A stretch of 64,000 nucleotides of DNA, taken from contig NZ_JAMLFX010000003.1 in the NCBI RefSeq assembly GCF_023634765.1, positions 198,102 to 262,101 on the forward strand, written 5' to 3'. Below the pieces are notes generated by a model. That model made no database searches, had not been told where the DNA came from, and saw only the letters and a list, made by a program, of their open reading frames with translations. The position numbers were made by a program, and so were the translations under genes. Shown piece by piece: positions 39,501 through 49,410 of the stretch (the first letter of the stretch is position 1; the number at the start of each line of letters is the position of its first letter). The stretch comes from Pseudomonas sp. AKS31 (GTDB lineage: Bacteria > Pseudomonadota > Gammaproteobacteria > Pseudomonadales > Pseudomonadaceae).

Positions 39501-41102
39501 CAGTGCCGCAACGACATAGCGGTAACCTTGGTCGGTGATGCCGGCCTTGCCCTGTATTTTGTGCTGCAACGCCAGCAGCGGCAGTTCGATGGGCAACTGG
39601 CTGGTGTAAAGCCCCTGTAGCGTCGAGGCCTGTTCGCTGTCGTCGATCAGCAGGTTTTGCAAGTGCGCCGGGTAGGTCTTGCCGATATCGACGCGGGTCA
39701 CCAGTTGTTCCAGATAGCTGGCGGTCATCCACTCAGGCAACACACCGCCATTCTTGTAACGTACGATTTTGTTGCCTGCCGGTTGTCCCGCGAGGTTCTG
39801 CAATGCCAGTTCAATGAGTGACAGCGTCTGGGTCTGGGTATTGCCCGGCAAGACGAATGTGCCCCAGACCACCAGGCTGGTGATGCTGATTTCGATGTCA
39901 TCGATCCTTACCTCGCCGGCCTGTGGATGATCCTTGGCGATCTGTCGTTGCAATGCATCGCGGGCAAACGCTTGCAGACTGATGACTTCGTTCTGGAATG
40001 ATTTTCCCTTGTTCTCATGCTGCACCGTGGTCAGGTCCAGCAAATGCCGGCTGTAACGGGTCTGGTCTGCGGGGGAGGCGTTATCGAGCCAGGCCGGCAG
40101 CATCTGCCGCAGGCCCTCGAAATGAGGTTTGAGGCGCGGTGTCGGTGTGCGCGGATCGCCGCCGGTTCCGGTGTGCGGGTACAGCTCGGTGGCGTTCGAG
40201 CCCTGAAAGAAATTGATGGCCCCCAGCGCTTCGGCTTCCAGTGCGATCAGCGTGCAGGCCTGGTAGTCGAAGAAATGGCCCTGCGGTTCCACCAGTCGCC
40301 ATTGCAAACCGGCCCCGGAGGCGCCTTTCCAGTAACGACGCGGCAGGGCTTCTCCGAGTTTTTCCAGTGATTCAAAGCTCTCGAATCCGTGGATCACCGA
40401 ATGGGTCATGACCAGCGTGCGCTTGCCGCTGGTGCCGATCAGCACGGCGGTATCGAGCAGGGTCACGTGGCTTTGTTGATCGCCCTCGCCGCGATCAAGA
40501 TCAATCAGGCAGGTACGTGTCTTGTATTTGTCGGTGGGCAGTCGCTGATGTTTCTCGGGATGCTTGTACACCGCTTCGACCATGGCGCGCTGGTCGGCAT
40601 CCCAGCCATGACTCGCATCGACCTTCCACAAGTTGTGCAAGGCCTGTGACAACTGCTGCCAGCGCGGTTGACCCGGGTAGGTGAATTCGTCCCAGTAATG
40701 GACCTGATGTTCCTTGAAGGCAGTGAACAGCAACGGCGCCAGCTCATTGAGCAGTTTGCCGATCGCGCTGATTTTCACCGGTAACTGGATGGCTGACGGC
40801 AGGTCGGGCTGCAGGGTCAGATAATGCTCACCGTCGAGATACGCCACGGTGGTGCCGGAAAGACCCAGACGTACCAGTGTGTCGGTCAGCGATTCGATGA
40901 GGTGGCGGCCGGGGACGACCTGATCATCCTCAATGACCCAGGTCGGTCTCACGACCATGGCCAATAGCGGGTCGAGATCGAGGTCGGGGTACAACTTCCT
41001 GAGCGCCGGGCGCAGCGTTTTCGAGGCGACTTCGCGCAGCGAAGGGCCGGTCACCAGTTGGGTCACGACATCGATGGCACTGGGCGAGGGGATTTCGGGC
41101 AT
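36498..41102 (-). CDS. Very large toxin-like protein (dermonecrotic-toxin/DUF6543-like N-terminus)
   Basis: 1534 residues from the ATG at 41102, preceded by AGGAGTTGCCC; a longer in-frame reading adds only a basic tail. No N-terminal signal peptide. The N-terminal half (to about 780) resembles the large Pseudomonas family annotated as dermonecrotic toxin domain proteins (DUF6543), with a hydrophobic stretch about 690-810 (GPVALATAAIGYDVLATLH, WLMFNAALPFLGRSVGTAAW) that could be a pore or translocation segment. Residues about 960-1290 are helical, rich in Q, E and A (coiled coil), then a basic segment (RSRPASSSTRRIIKTKSRGT) and a charged tail. C-terminal catalytic motif not recognised. The gene sits downstream of a deacetylase terminator and probably has its own promoter. 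Confidence 0.6.
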   Translation of the reverse strand: MPEIPSPSAIDVVTQLVTGPSLREVASKTLRPALRKLYPDLDLDPLLAMVVRPTWVIEDDQVVPGRHLIESLTDTLVRLGLSGTTVAYLDGEHYLTLQPDLPSAIQLPVKISAIGKLLNELAPLLFTAFKEHQVHYWDEFTYPGQPRWQQLSQALHNLWKVDASHGWDADQRAMVEAVYKHPEKHQRLPTDKYKTRTCLIDLDRGEGDQQSHVTLLDTAVLIGTSGKRTLVMTHSVIHGFESFESLEKLGEALPRRYWKGASGAGLQWRLVEPQGHFFDYQACTLIALEAEALGAINFFQGSNATELYPHTGTGGDPRTPTPRLKPHFEGLRQMLPAWLDNASPADQTRYSRHLLDLTTVQHENKGKSFQNEVISLQAFARDALQRQIAKDHPQAGEVRIDDIEISITSLVVWGTFVLPGNTQTQTLSLIELALQNLAGQPAGNKIVRYKNGGVLPEWMTASYLEQLVTRVDIGKTYPAHLQNLLIDDSEQASTLQGLYTSQLPIELPLLALQHKIQGKAGITDQGYRYVVAALASTDDERHVDRNEIVIRPLAFLAHRSGSRADTVMNMFVIGPREVDKGPCVLYRPLFETPLMQFPSHANLLYEIQHSRDLRESVLAWLPDDVRFNYSQFVFTARLPSVWTIPQLLVNPFTALDMSGPVALATAAIGYDVLATLHNSNVQAVITQADRQSVSDAEARWATLKHGGWLMFNAALPFLGRSVGTAAWIWQMMDDLQEISDVANEQPGKMAWTALADMLLALGMVLAHRAAVGDKPRSEPIPVEEPTPTVTTDLVVSKPLQLPDISSTALPIAHEMVVNPFTALKRSPVALAALLDGLQIAKPKDIGDAAREGTHQHLYAHQNKWYAPVGTRWFEVVINEHDQVQIIDSRQQPPRNGPPLARTANGQWVVDLRLRLRGGGLDSALENAQSANKPHARQLTAEISAFDATMEAKSIQRDADHDNFNAALAPARAQAREQYLATLDSQHKAYGANIEQIKELNQMEPIPNYRTVMIQRLQMQLFLGQEWLDLHATEFDANLSIMKVMLANEAGFAPQAFVRIFEEMTEQTQAIIEKTELAQSRFDELKLLGKKAVEVVHTYRNSLPEYDLNDLKLLQISLGQEICIKAGATANTANAYRTLANLIEDAALSIQSTLNLTADESLDNLRERTAVLSNVAERFSAIDQRFGDLLIDYPEQINTARLEHVRNRVIAFKVRTDEKLVELLRYKHLLEQEPGTSRSRPASSSTRRIIKTKSRGTVVGERKQRIKGQDADQVEVRTTLTGVIATFQEESPGVWVEQRKTQPKPAKASPTLNTSIREGQALIDGLEAFHRRIEAQLKRGRRIPVEVEEEYHRHAAALREANAALDEALTASNLTADLKKPTEELGHKLDQAANALDEKGTSTRIRLIKQQPPSAAGVQWLKDKGEVKITQTITRRRLKGRTKDFLDEYEVRDTHAGKVLCYAHFHYNSADASAASFTAGHMKTVAQRHLGGSYEPSNLSSTQLIEIHRSEVSRQSAERLFFTPAKPAASASAPL

Positions 41103-41200
41103 GGGCAACTCCTGCTCTGATGGGCGCGCCCGAGGGCGACGGTTTCGAGCACGGTAGCGGCGGCCAGCGGGAGGCGTGCGGTACATAGGTCTTGCGGGCA

Positions 41201-41224
41201 AAAAAAGACCCGCACGGGCGGGTC
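41201..41224 (-). terminator. Rho-independent terminator after the deacetylase gene
   Basis: GACCCGC-ACGG-GCGGGTC, with six A bases on its left side in plus orientation, which are six U bases in the minus-strand RNA. It lies 28 bases after the stop of the deacetylase and ends the transcript before the toxin-like gene. Confidence 0.85.
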
Positions 41225-41252
41225 TGGTTTTATGCGTGTGGCTTGTGCCTGG

Positions 41253-42278
41253 TTATTGTTCGAAGCCTTCCAGCACGTTCACCGCGTTGATGCCGATTTC
41301 TTCCACGGCGTAACCCCCCTCCATGACGAACAGCGTCGGTTTGCCGAGTGCGGCAATGCGCTTGCCCATCGCCAGGTAATCGGGGCTGTCGAGTTTGAAC
41401 TGCGAGATCGGGTCATCCTTGAAGGTGTCGACGCCCAGCGACACAACGATGACGTCGGCGCCGTAGCGATCGATCTCGTCGCAGGCCTGATCCAGCGCCG
41501 CACTCCACACCTCCCAGCCGGAGCCGGCGGGCAGCGGGTAGTTGAAGTTGAAACCTTCACCGGCACCTTCGCCACGCTCATCGTCGTAGCCGAGGAAAAA
41601 CGGAAATTCTGCTTCCGGGTGGCCGTGGATCGAGGTGAACAGCACGTCGCTGCGCTCGTAGAAAATCGATTGCGTGCCGTTGCCGTGGTGATAGTCGACG
41701 TCGAGGATCGCGACTTTTTTGTGGCCTTGGTCGAGAAACGCCTGCGCGGCGATCGCAGCGTTATTGAGGTAGCAATAACCCCCCATCAAGTCGCTCGCAG
41801 CGTGGTGTCCCGGTGGTCGGCACAACGCGAAGGCACTGCGCGCACCGCGCTGGATCTCTGCTTGTGCGGTCAGCGCGACTTGCGCTGCGCTGTACGCCGC
41901 TTGCCAGGTGCCGGCGGTGATCGGTGCGCCACCATCGAAACTGTAATAGCCGAGCTGGCCATGCAGGCTGGTCGGTTTGATTGCACGCAGGGTGCGTGCC
42001 GGCCAGGTGTAGGGCAGCAGATCACCGTCGGTGTTGAATTCAGTCCAGCGCGCCCACGCGCCTTGGAAAAAATCGAGATAGTCGCGGCTGTGGATGCGGG
42101 CGATCGGCTCCAGACCAAAATCCTTCGGCGCCTCGACCGGGCCCAGGCTCTGTTTTTTAACGCGTTGCAGCACGTGGTCGGCGCGCGACGGCATCTCGAA
42201 ACACGGCTTGAGCTGGCCATCGATAAGCTCGCAGCGGCCATGGTGCAGGTGGTGATCGTCCGAGTAGATCGTCAGCAT
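41253..42278 (-). CDS. Histone-deacetylase-family hydrolase, acetylpolyamine amidohydrolase type
   Basis: Zinc hydrolase that removes acetyl groups from acetylated polyamines (putrescine, cadaverine). It has 341 residues. The metal site is ILDVDYHHGNG (Asp, His) plus the Asp in SLGVDTFKDDP; the paired histidines in ALCRPPGHHAA and the tyrosine in MEGGYAV complete the catalytic set. The opening MLTIYSDDHHLHHG resembles the P. aeruginosa AphA/AphB enzymes. It is 123 bases after the araC-type gene on the same strand. Confidence 0.9.
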   Translation of the reverse strand: MLTIYSDDHHLHHGRCELIDGQLKPCFEMPSRADHVLQRVKKQSLGPVEAPKDFGLEPIARIHSRDYLDFFQGAWARWTEFNTDGDLLPYTWPARTLRAIKPTSLHGQLGYYSFDGGAPITAGTWQAAYSAAQVALTAQAEIQRGARSAFALCRPPGHHAASDLMGGYCYLNNAAIAAQAFLDQGHKKVAILDVDYHHGNGTQSIFYERSDVLFTSIHGHPEAEFPFFLGYDDERGEGAGEGFNFNYPLPAGSGWEVWSAALDQACDEIDRYGADVIVVSLGVDTFKDDPISQFKLDSPDYLAMGKRIAALGKPTLFVMEGGYAVEEIGINAVNVLEGFEQ

Positions 42279-42401
42279 TTGTTGTTCTCCGCAGGGCTGA
42301 TTCGGTTGCCTCCAGTGTTGCGGCGCGCGGCGAATCGGAGAACGGCAGGAAAGGCCAAAAGGGGATGGATATGGCCAAAAACACTGACCGCAATTCGCCC
42401 C

Positions 42402-43394
42402 TCAGGCCCTGAACTGGCTGGGCGCCACGCCGCTCCAGCGCACGAAGGCATGGCGAAAGCTTGCGGTCTCACTGAAGCCGAGGGTTTCGGCGATGCGATA
42501 GATCGGCAACTGATCCTCGCACAACATCTGCTTGGCGCGCTCGAAGCGTAATTCATCGAGCAGCTCCTGATAGCTGCTGCCCATGTCCTTGAGGTGCCGG
42601 CGCAAGGTGCGTGGTGAACACTTCATCTGTTGCGCCAGACCTTCCAGCCCCGGTGCCGCGTTCAGTTGAGCGCTGAGCAACTGGCGGATGCGCCCCAGCC
42701 ACGCCTGACGCCCGGTGAACTCAAGGTTCTGCTTGCGGCAGCGTTCGGCCATGGCTTGATGGGTGATGGCATCGGCCAGCGGCAGCGGTTGATCGAGCCA
42801 CTGGCGGTCGAAGGCGAAGGCGTTGTCCTTGGCGCCGAAATGCAGCGGGCTGTCGAAATGCTCGGCATAACTGTCACGATAAACCGGTGCGGCGTGTTCG
42901 AAGCGCGTGGCGAGCAAGGGCAGCGGATGCCCGAGCAGGTCATCGCAAATGACTTTCAGCGACACCAGGCAGAACTCGGCATTGAACACCGCCATCGCCG
43001 GGCTCTCGCGATAATCGGCGGCGACGAACCAGACGCGCTCGCCGTCGTCTTCCAGACTCAGTTCGAAAAGTGTTCCCAACAGCGCCGGATAACGGATTGC
43101 CAGACGCAGAGCGTCACCGAAGGTGGCACAGGTCAGCAGGGCGTAACCGAGGATGCCGTAGCAGGAAACATGCATGCGCCGGCCCAGTTCCAGGCCGATG
43201 TCATGCTTGAGCGCGACCGCGTTGGCGCAGACCTGCATCTCCTGATTGGTGGTGATCCGGGTGTCGGCACGGCTGAGGTCCGCCGCACTGATGCCGCTGC
43301 CGGCCAGCAACGCCTCGCTCGACAAGCCTTCGGCCTTGAAGGTGTTGAGCACCAGCGAAACGGCGTTGAGGGTGGTGAGGTGGGAGTGGAGCAT
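42402..43394 (-). CDS. AraC-family regulator with arabinose-binding-like N-terminal domain
   Basis: 330 residues. N-terminal sensing domain about 10-195 (Arabinose_bd type, e.g. LELGRRMHVSCYGILGYALL), and two HTH motifs in the C-terminal 90 residues: GLEGLAQQMKCSPRTLRRHLKDMGSSYQ (in pieces) and YRIAETLGFSETASFRHAFVRW with the G-F-S-x-x-x-x-F-x-R-A-F AraC signature. The ATG at 43394 follows GGAAGATCTT. Position upstream of the deacetylase suggests control of acetylpolyamine use. Confidence 0.88.
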   Translation of the reverse strand: MLHSHLTTLNAVSLVLNTFKAEGLSSEALLAGSGISAADLSRADTRITTNQEMQVCANAVALKHDIGLELGRRMHVSCYGILGYALLTCATFGDALRLAIRYPALLGTLFELSLEDDGERVWFVAADYRESPAMAVFNAEFCLVSLKVICDDLLGHPLPLLATRFEHAAPVYRDSYAEHFDSPLHFGAKDNAFAFDRQWLDQPLPLADAITHQAMAERCRKQNLEFTGRQAWLGRIRQLLSAQLNAAPGLEGLAQQMKCSPRTLRRHLKDMGSSYQELLDELRFERAKQMLCEDQLPIYRIAETLGFSETASFRHAFVRWSGVAPSQFRA

Positions 43395-43448
43395 AAGATC
43401 TTCCAGCCTGTAGATGGCAGGAACGCAGCAAGTTGCATGCCGCAGTAG

Positions 43449-43626
43449 CCCCTCACCCCAGCCCTCTCCCAAAGGGAGAGGGGGCCGATTGGGGGATATT
43501 GGCCAGATACGCCGACCTGAAAAAGCTCTGCCGAATCCATAATCGACAACTTTTTTCAGGTCGTCGCATAGCGCAAGACACTAAGGTCAGTCCCCTCTCC
43601 CTCTGGGAGAGGGTTAGGGTGAGGGC
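43449..43626. repeat. Nested palindromic repeat element, 178 bases
   Basis: Outer arms carry the GCCCTCTCCC / GGGAGAGGG hairpins of a common Pseudomonas REP type, left side CCCCTCACCCCAGCCCTCTC, right side GGGAGAGGGTTAGGGTGAGG. Inside, a second inverted repeat: CGACCTGAAAAAG (43513-43525) and CTTTTTTCAGGTCG (43550-43563). The whole looks like a small mobile cassette (REPIN or MITE) between the AraC and asparaginase genes. Confidence 0.8.
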
Positions 43627-43642
43627 CGATCCAGAGTCATGC

Positions 43643-44647
43643 TCAGAGCAGCTCACCACACAGATCCAGTTCGATCAGGCGACGCACTTCTTGAGTTTCA
43701 AGCCCCGCACCGAGCACCCCATGCAACTTGCCGAACGCCGCTTCACGAGTCATGCCACCACCGGACAACACGCCCACACCGCGCAAGCGGCTGCCCGCCT
43801 CGTACACATCCAGCTCGACGCCACCTTCATGGCACTGCGTGACCGCTACCACCACCACGCCGTTATCCCGCGCGCGGCCGAGGCTGGCCAGGAATTGCGG
43901 GTTGTCGCTCGGCCCGGTGCCGCTGCCGTAGCACTCCAGCACCAGACCCTGGATGCCGCTGTCGAGAAGGCCGTCGAGCACTTCGGCACTGATACCCGGG
44001 AACAACGGCAGCACGGCGACCTTGGCCAGTTGTTTCGGCCGGTTGTAGTTCAACGGCGCTGGAATCGAAGGCGCTTTCACGCCGCCGCCCTGACGCTCCA
44101 GTCGTTTGAACGGATGACGGCCAGAACTGCGCACTTTCGCGCAGCGGGTCGGGTCCAGCAGTTCGCCGTGGAAGTACAGGTGCACGCCCGGCGCCAGGCC
44201 TTGGCCGAGGGCAACCAGCGCACCGCCGAGGTTTTCCCAGGCATCGCTGTCGGTCACGCCCGCCGGCAGCATGGAACCGGTGAAACACACGCGAGCATTC
44301 AGCCCCAGTAACTGGAAGCTCATCGCCGCCGCACTGTAAGCCAGGGTGTCGGTGCCGTGCAGGATCAGCACGCTGTCGCAGCCTTGCACATCCACGGCAT
44401 CGACTACTGCTTCACGCAGTTGCTGCCAATAGGCCGGGGTCATGTTGGCGCTGTCGATCAGCGGCGACATTTCACGGAAGCGCCACTGCGGCACAACGAG
44501 ATCAGGCTGGCTGTGCAGGTAGTCGCGCATCCGCGCTTCGAAACCGGAGGCCGGGGCCAGACCGTTGGCGCTGGCCTGCATGCCGATGGTGCCACCGGTG
44601 TAGAGCACCATGACGTGTTGGGCGGCGGGGTAGGTCGACGAATTCAT
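43643..44647 (-). CDS. ansA: L-asparaginase
   Basis: Hydrolyses asparagine to aspartate and ammonia. It has 334 residues. First active-site signature YTGGTIGMQA at residue 16 (the catalytic Thr) and second DSVLILHGTDTLAYSA with the T-D pair of the second triad. No signal peptide, so a cytoplasmic type I enzyme is likely. Genomic neighbours aspA and an amino acid symporter fit the route Asn to Asp to fumarate. Symbol from the family. Confidence 0.9.
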   Translation of the reverse strand: MNSSTYPAAQHVMVLYTGGTIGMQASANGLAPASGFEARMRDYLHSQPDLVVPQWRFREMSPLIDSANMTPAYWQQLREAVVDAVDVQGCDSVLILHGTDTLAYSAAAMSFQLLGLNARVCFTGSMLPAGVTDSDAWENLGGALVALGQGLAPGVHLYFHGELLDPTRCAKVRSSGRHPFKRLERQGGGVKAPSIPAPLNYNRPKQLAKVAVLPLFPGISAEVLDGLLDSGIQGLVLECYGSGTGPSDNPQFLASLGRARDNGVVVVAVTQCHEGGVELDVYEAGSRLRGVGVLSGGGMTREAAFGKLHGVLGAGLETQEVRRLIELDLCGELL

Positions 44648-44673
44648 GGGGATTCTCCGAAAGGATGAGGTCC

Positions 44674-44766
44674 TTGTGGGAGCGAACCTGCTCGCGAAGG
44701 GGGCATGCCATTCAACATTAATGTCGACTGTTCAACCGCTATCGCGAGCAGGCTTGCACCTACAGG
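44674..44766. repeat. REPIN of the GTGGGAGCGA type
   Basis: Arms TTGTGGGAGCGAACCTGCTC (44674) and TCGCGAGCAGGCTTGCACC (44742), separated by about 45 bases. It sits between the symporter and asparaginase genes, both read on the minus strand, and may weaken read-through between them. Confidence 0.8.
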
Positions 44767-44818
44767 TATTGCATCACAATAACTGACGGGCGCAGAGGAT
44801 GCGCCCGTCATTCACCTG

Positions 44819-46264
44819 TCAGCGTTGCGCTGCAGGCACGCCTTGCGGCTCGGCTTCGGTCTTGCCGGTGGCTGGCGCGTCGGCCGGCCAGGCTTTCAGG
44901 TCGAGGTCCAGATCGGAAAATTTGCTGGAGTCGAACACTGGCTGCTTGACGCCGGCGCGGCGCTGCTCGTCGTAGTCGCGCATTACACGCATGCCGACCT
45001 TGAACAGCATGGCCAGGGCCATCAGGTTGACGAAGGCCAGGCAGGTCATGGTGATGTCGGCGAAGGCGAACACGGTCGACAGGTCTTGCATCGAACCCCA
45101 TACCACCAGCGCCAGCACCAGGCCGCGGAAGACCATCAGCAGGGCGCGGTTGCGGCTGAGGAACTGCAGGCTGTTCTCGCCCAGATAGTAGTTGTAGAGG
45201 ATGCAGGTGAAGACGAACAGCGACAGCGCGACGCTGACGAAGATGCGGCCCCAGTCACCGACCACGGCGGCCAGCGAGTTCTGGGTCAGGACGATGCCGT
45301 CACCTTCGAAGCCCGGGGTGTAGAAGCCCGACAACAGGATCAGCAGCGCGGTGCAGGTGCAGATCACGAAGGTGTCGAGGAACACGCTGAAAGCCTGGAC
45401 CACGCCCTGGGCGCCCGGGTGTTTCACTGAGGCCACGGCGGCGACGTTCGGCGCACTGCCCAGGCCCGCTTCGTTGGCGAACACGCCACGCTTCACGCCC
45501 ATGACGATGGCGCTGCCGAGCAGGCCGCCGAAGGCCGGGTCAAGGCCGAAGGCGCTCTTGAAGATGGTTTCCAGCATGGCTGGCACGTGTTCGATCTGGG
45601 TGCCGATCACGTACAGGGTCACGCCGATATAGGCCAGGGTCTTGACCGGTACCAGCAAGTCAGACACTGCGGCGATGCGCTTGATGCCGCCGATGAAGGT
45701 GATGGCCAGCAGCACCGCCAGGACGATACCGGTGTGGCGCGGATCGAAGTCAAAGGCGTTCTGCAGCGAGTGGGTCACGGTGTAGGACTGCAGGCCAATG
45801 AAGGCAAAGCCGTAGGTGACCAGCAGCAGGATCGAGAACACCACCGCCATGCCTTTGAGTTTCAGGCCGTGCTGGATGTAGTAGGCCGGGCCGCCACGGT
45901 ACAAACCGTCGCCATCGGCGCGTTTGTAGACCTGAGCCAGGGTGCATTCGAAGAAGCTGCTGGACATGCCGACCAGTGCGGTTACCCACATCCAGAACAC
46001 CGCACCCGGACCACCGAGGGTCACGGCGATGCCGACACCGGCGATGTTGCCGGCACCGACACGGCCGGCGAGGCTGAGCATCAGGGCCTGAAACGAGCTG
46101 AGTTGCCCGCCGCTGCTTTTCAGGCTGTCGCGGAACACCGCGAACATGTGGAAGAAGTGGCGCAATTGAACGAAACGCGAGCGAATCGTGAAGTAGCTAC
46201 CGAGCCCGACAATGAGCACGATCAGTACTTTCCCTGAGAGGAAGTCGTTAATGACTTCGAGCAT
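44819..46264 (-). CDS. Alanine/glycine:cation symporter (AGCS family)
   Basis: 481 residues, inner membrane, about 10-11 hydrophobic segments. AGCS motifs: LSLAGRVGAGNIAGVGIAV in pieces near residue 75, PGAVFWMWVTALVGMSSSFFEC, GGPAYYIQHGLK and the loop VFANEAGLGSAPN. It co-transports alanine or glycine with sodium or protons. The ATG at 46264 gives MLEVINDFLSGK, the normal family start; the longer reading is a shadow extension. Upstream of ansA in the same direction. Confidence 0.9.
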   Translation of the reverse strand: MLEVINDFLSGKVLIVLIVGLGSYFTIRSRFVQLRHFFHMFAVFRDSLKSSGGQLSSFQALMLSLAGRVGAGNIAGVGIAVTLGGPGAVFWMWVTALVGMSSSFFECTLAQVYKRADGDGLYRGGPAYYIQHGLKLKGMAVVFSILLLVTYGFAFIGLQSYTVTHSLQNAFDFDPRHTGIVLAVLLAITFIGGIKRIAAVSDLLVPVKTLAYIGVTLYVIGTQIEHVPAMLETIFKSAFGLDPAFGGLLGSAIVMGVKRGVFANEAGLGSAPNVAAVASVKHPGAQGVVQAFSVFLDTFVICTCTALLILLSGFYTPGFEGDGIVLTQNSLAAVVGDWGRIFVSVALSLFVFTCILYNYYLGENSLQFLSRNRALLMVFRGLVLALVVWGSMQDLSTVFAFADITMTCLAFVNLMALAMLFKVGMRVMRDYDEQRRAGVKQPVFDSSKFSDLDLDLKAWPADAPATGKTEAEPQGVPAAQR

Positions 46265-46727
46265 GGATTTTTCCTCGCTGTTTTTTGTGTGAGCAAATGC
46301 TGGATGGAAGAAACATCGTGTTACACCGGTGTGCGCGCGGCACGACGGGTGAGGCGAAGATTTCGTCCCGGTTCCATATCGCGGGTTTGTTATTAGTTCG
46401 GGTTTCACATGGGTTATGGCCTCGTTACCGACGACCGCTCATGCGAAGAGGGGCGGCACTATACCGATCAGTGGCGCGCCCGTCTGCACAGTCGTGGTGC
46501 AAGCGACGAAACGAGGCTTTGAAACACCCGGCGTTACCGGCGCCGGGCTTGTGCGGGAACTGCTCTTCTGTGGGAGCTGACTCCCCCATTGTTCAGTCCC
46601 CGGACATACGGGTCTCAGGGTCAGAAAGTTAAAAAAAAGGGCTTGGGGACATATCCCCAAGCCCTCAAAAGGTGAGAGGTGTCTAGTCCCTCGACCTGGT
46701 GAGCGGTGCTACACGTAACGCGTCGGC
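46265..46727. other. 463-base intergenic region between symporter and aspA
   Basis: No gene seen. It holds the aspA terminator (46629-46664), a single REP-like GTGGGAGCTGACTCCCCC near 46571, a GC-rich hairpin near 46530 (CCCGGCG / CGGCGCCGGG), and presumably the symporter promoter; TATAGT read on the minus strand near 46462 is a possible -10 element. Confidence 0.6.
46629..46664 (-). terminator. Rho-independent terminator after aspA
   Basis: Ten-pair perfect stem GGGCTTGGGG / CCCCAAGCCC with loop ACATAT; eight A bases on the left in plus orientation become U bases in the aspA transcript. Sixty bases beyond the aspA stop. Confidence 0.92.
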
Positions 46728-48152
<1,425 letters not shown>

Positions 48153-48332
48153 GATAGAAATCATCTCGATATGGACCCGGTCTGTGCCGGAACGCTGCGA
48201 ATGCTAGGCTTGTGGGAATTTTTGGGCCAATGCTGTTCAGCACTGCCCTATGCACATTCGGCATAATGCCCGTGTGACGCCGCCCACGCGGCAGACGTGT
48301 GACCTGTTTTGGTGCGTGTCCGGGAGGACGTG

Positions 48333-49241
48333 ATGAATCTGGAAAGCAAATGGCTTGAGGACTTCAGTGCTCTGGCCGCCACCCGCAGCTTCTCGCAGGC
48401 GGCTGAACGGCGCTTCGTGACCCAGCCGGCATTCAGCCGGCGGATCCGCAGCCTGGAGGCTGCGTTGGGGCTGACCCTGGTCAATCGCTCGCGTACGCCG
48501 GTTGAACTGACAGCGGCGGGGCAGTTGTTTCTGGTGACCGCGCGCACCGTGGTCGAACAGCTCGGGGAAGTGCTGCGCCACCTGCATCATCTGGAAGGCG
48601 GGCAGGGCGAAGTGATGCAAGTCGCGGCCGCTCACTCGCTGGCGCTGGGTTTTTTCCCGCGCTGGATCGCGCAGCTGCGTAATGAAGGCTTGAACATCGC
48701 CACGCGCTTGGTCGCGACCAACGTCGGTGACGCGGTGCATGCGTTGCGTGAAGGTGGCTGCGATCTGATGCTGGCGTTCTATGACCCGGATGCGGCGATG
48801 CAGATGGATCCAGAGATTTTCCCTTCACTGCATTTGGGCCAGACCGAGATGTTGCCGGTGTGCGCGGCGGACGCCGAGGGCAAGCCGTTGTTCGATCTGG
48901 AAGGTGATGCGAGCGTGCCGTTGCTGGCGTACAGCGCCGGGGCGTTTCTCGGGCGTTCGGTGAATGGCTTGCTGCGTCAGCGTCAGTTGCGCTTCACCAC
49001 CATCTACGAAACCGCGATGGCGGACAGTCTGAAGAGCATGGCGCTGGAAGGGCTCGGCATTGCGTGGGTGCCGCAGTTGAGCGTTCGCGCGGAACTGGCT
49101 CGCGGCGAGCTGGTGGTCTGCGGTGGCCCGCAATGGCATGTGCCGCTGGAGATCCGCCTGTATCGCTGCGCACTGGTGCGCAAGGCCAACGTGCGCCTGT
49201 TGTGGCGCAAGCTCGAAGGCGGCGCTGCGCAAGCCTCCTGA
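48333..49241 (+). CDS. LysR-family regulator (HypT-like)
   Basis: 302 residues. The HTH at about 3-62: ESKWLEDFSALAATRSFSQAAERR, then TQPAFSRRIRSLEAALG. The Q-P-A-F-S-R-R-I-R-x-L-E signature resembles YjiE/HypT of E. coli, the hypochlorite-responsive regulator, but assignment by reading is tentative. Ribosome site GGGAGGACGTG precedes the ATG. Divergent from aspA and likely regulates it. Its TGA abuts the next REPIN. Confidence 0.87.
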   Translation: MNLESKWLEDFSALAATRSFSQAAERRFVTQPAFSRRIRSLEAALGLTLVNRSRTPVELTAAGQLFLVTARTVVEQLGEVLRHLHHLEGGQGEVMQVAAAHSLALGFFPRWIAQLRNEGLNIATRLVATNVGDAVHALREGGCDLMLAFYDPDAAMQMDPEIFPSLHLGQTEMLPVCAADAEGKPLFDLEGDASVPLLAYSAGAFLGRSVNGLLRQRQLRFTTIYETAMADSLKSMALEGLGIAWVPQLSVRAELARGELVVCGGPQWHVPLEIRLYRCALVRKANVRLLWRKLEGGAAQAS

Positions 49242-49316
49242 AAAGATCGCAGCCTTCGGCAGCTCCTACATTGGAATGCATATCCCTGTAGGAGCTGCCG
49301 AAGGCTGCGATCTTTT
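49241..49316. repeat. REPIN-like inverted repeat, copy 5
   Basis: Perfect 30-base arms (49241-49270, 49287-49316), same sequence as at 9350. The first base of the left arm is the last base of the LysR stop codon. Confidence 0.92.
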
Positions 49317-49410
49317 GATCTTTCTGGCTGACCTTCAGGTCAATAAAACCGGGCTTTTGCGGCAGATGACAGATGGTCGCGCAGGGGGCTGTTTATTGCT
49401 TTCTTTGCGG

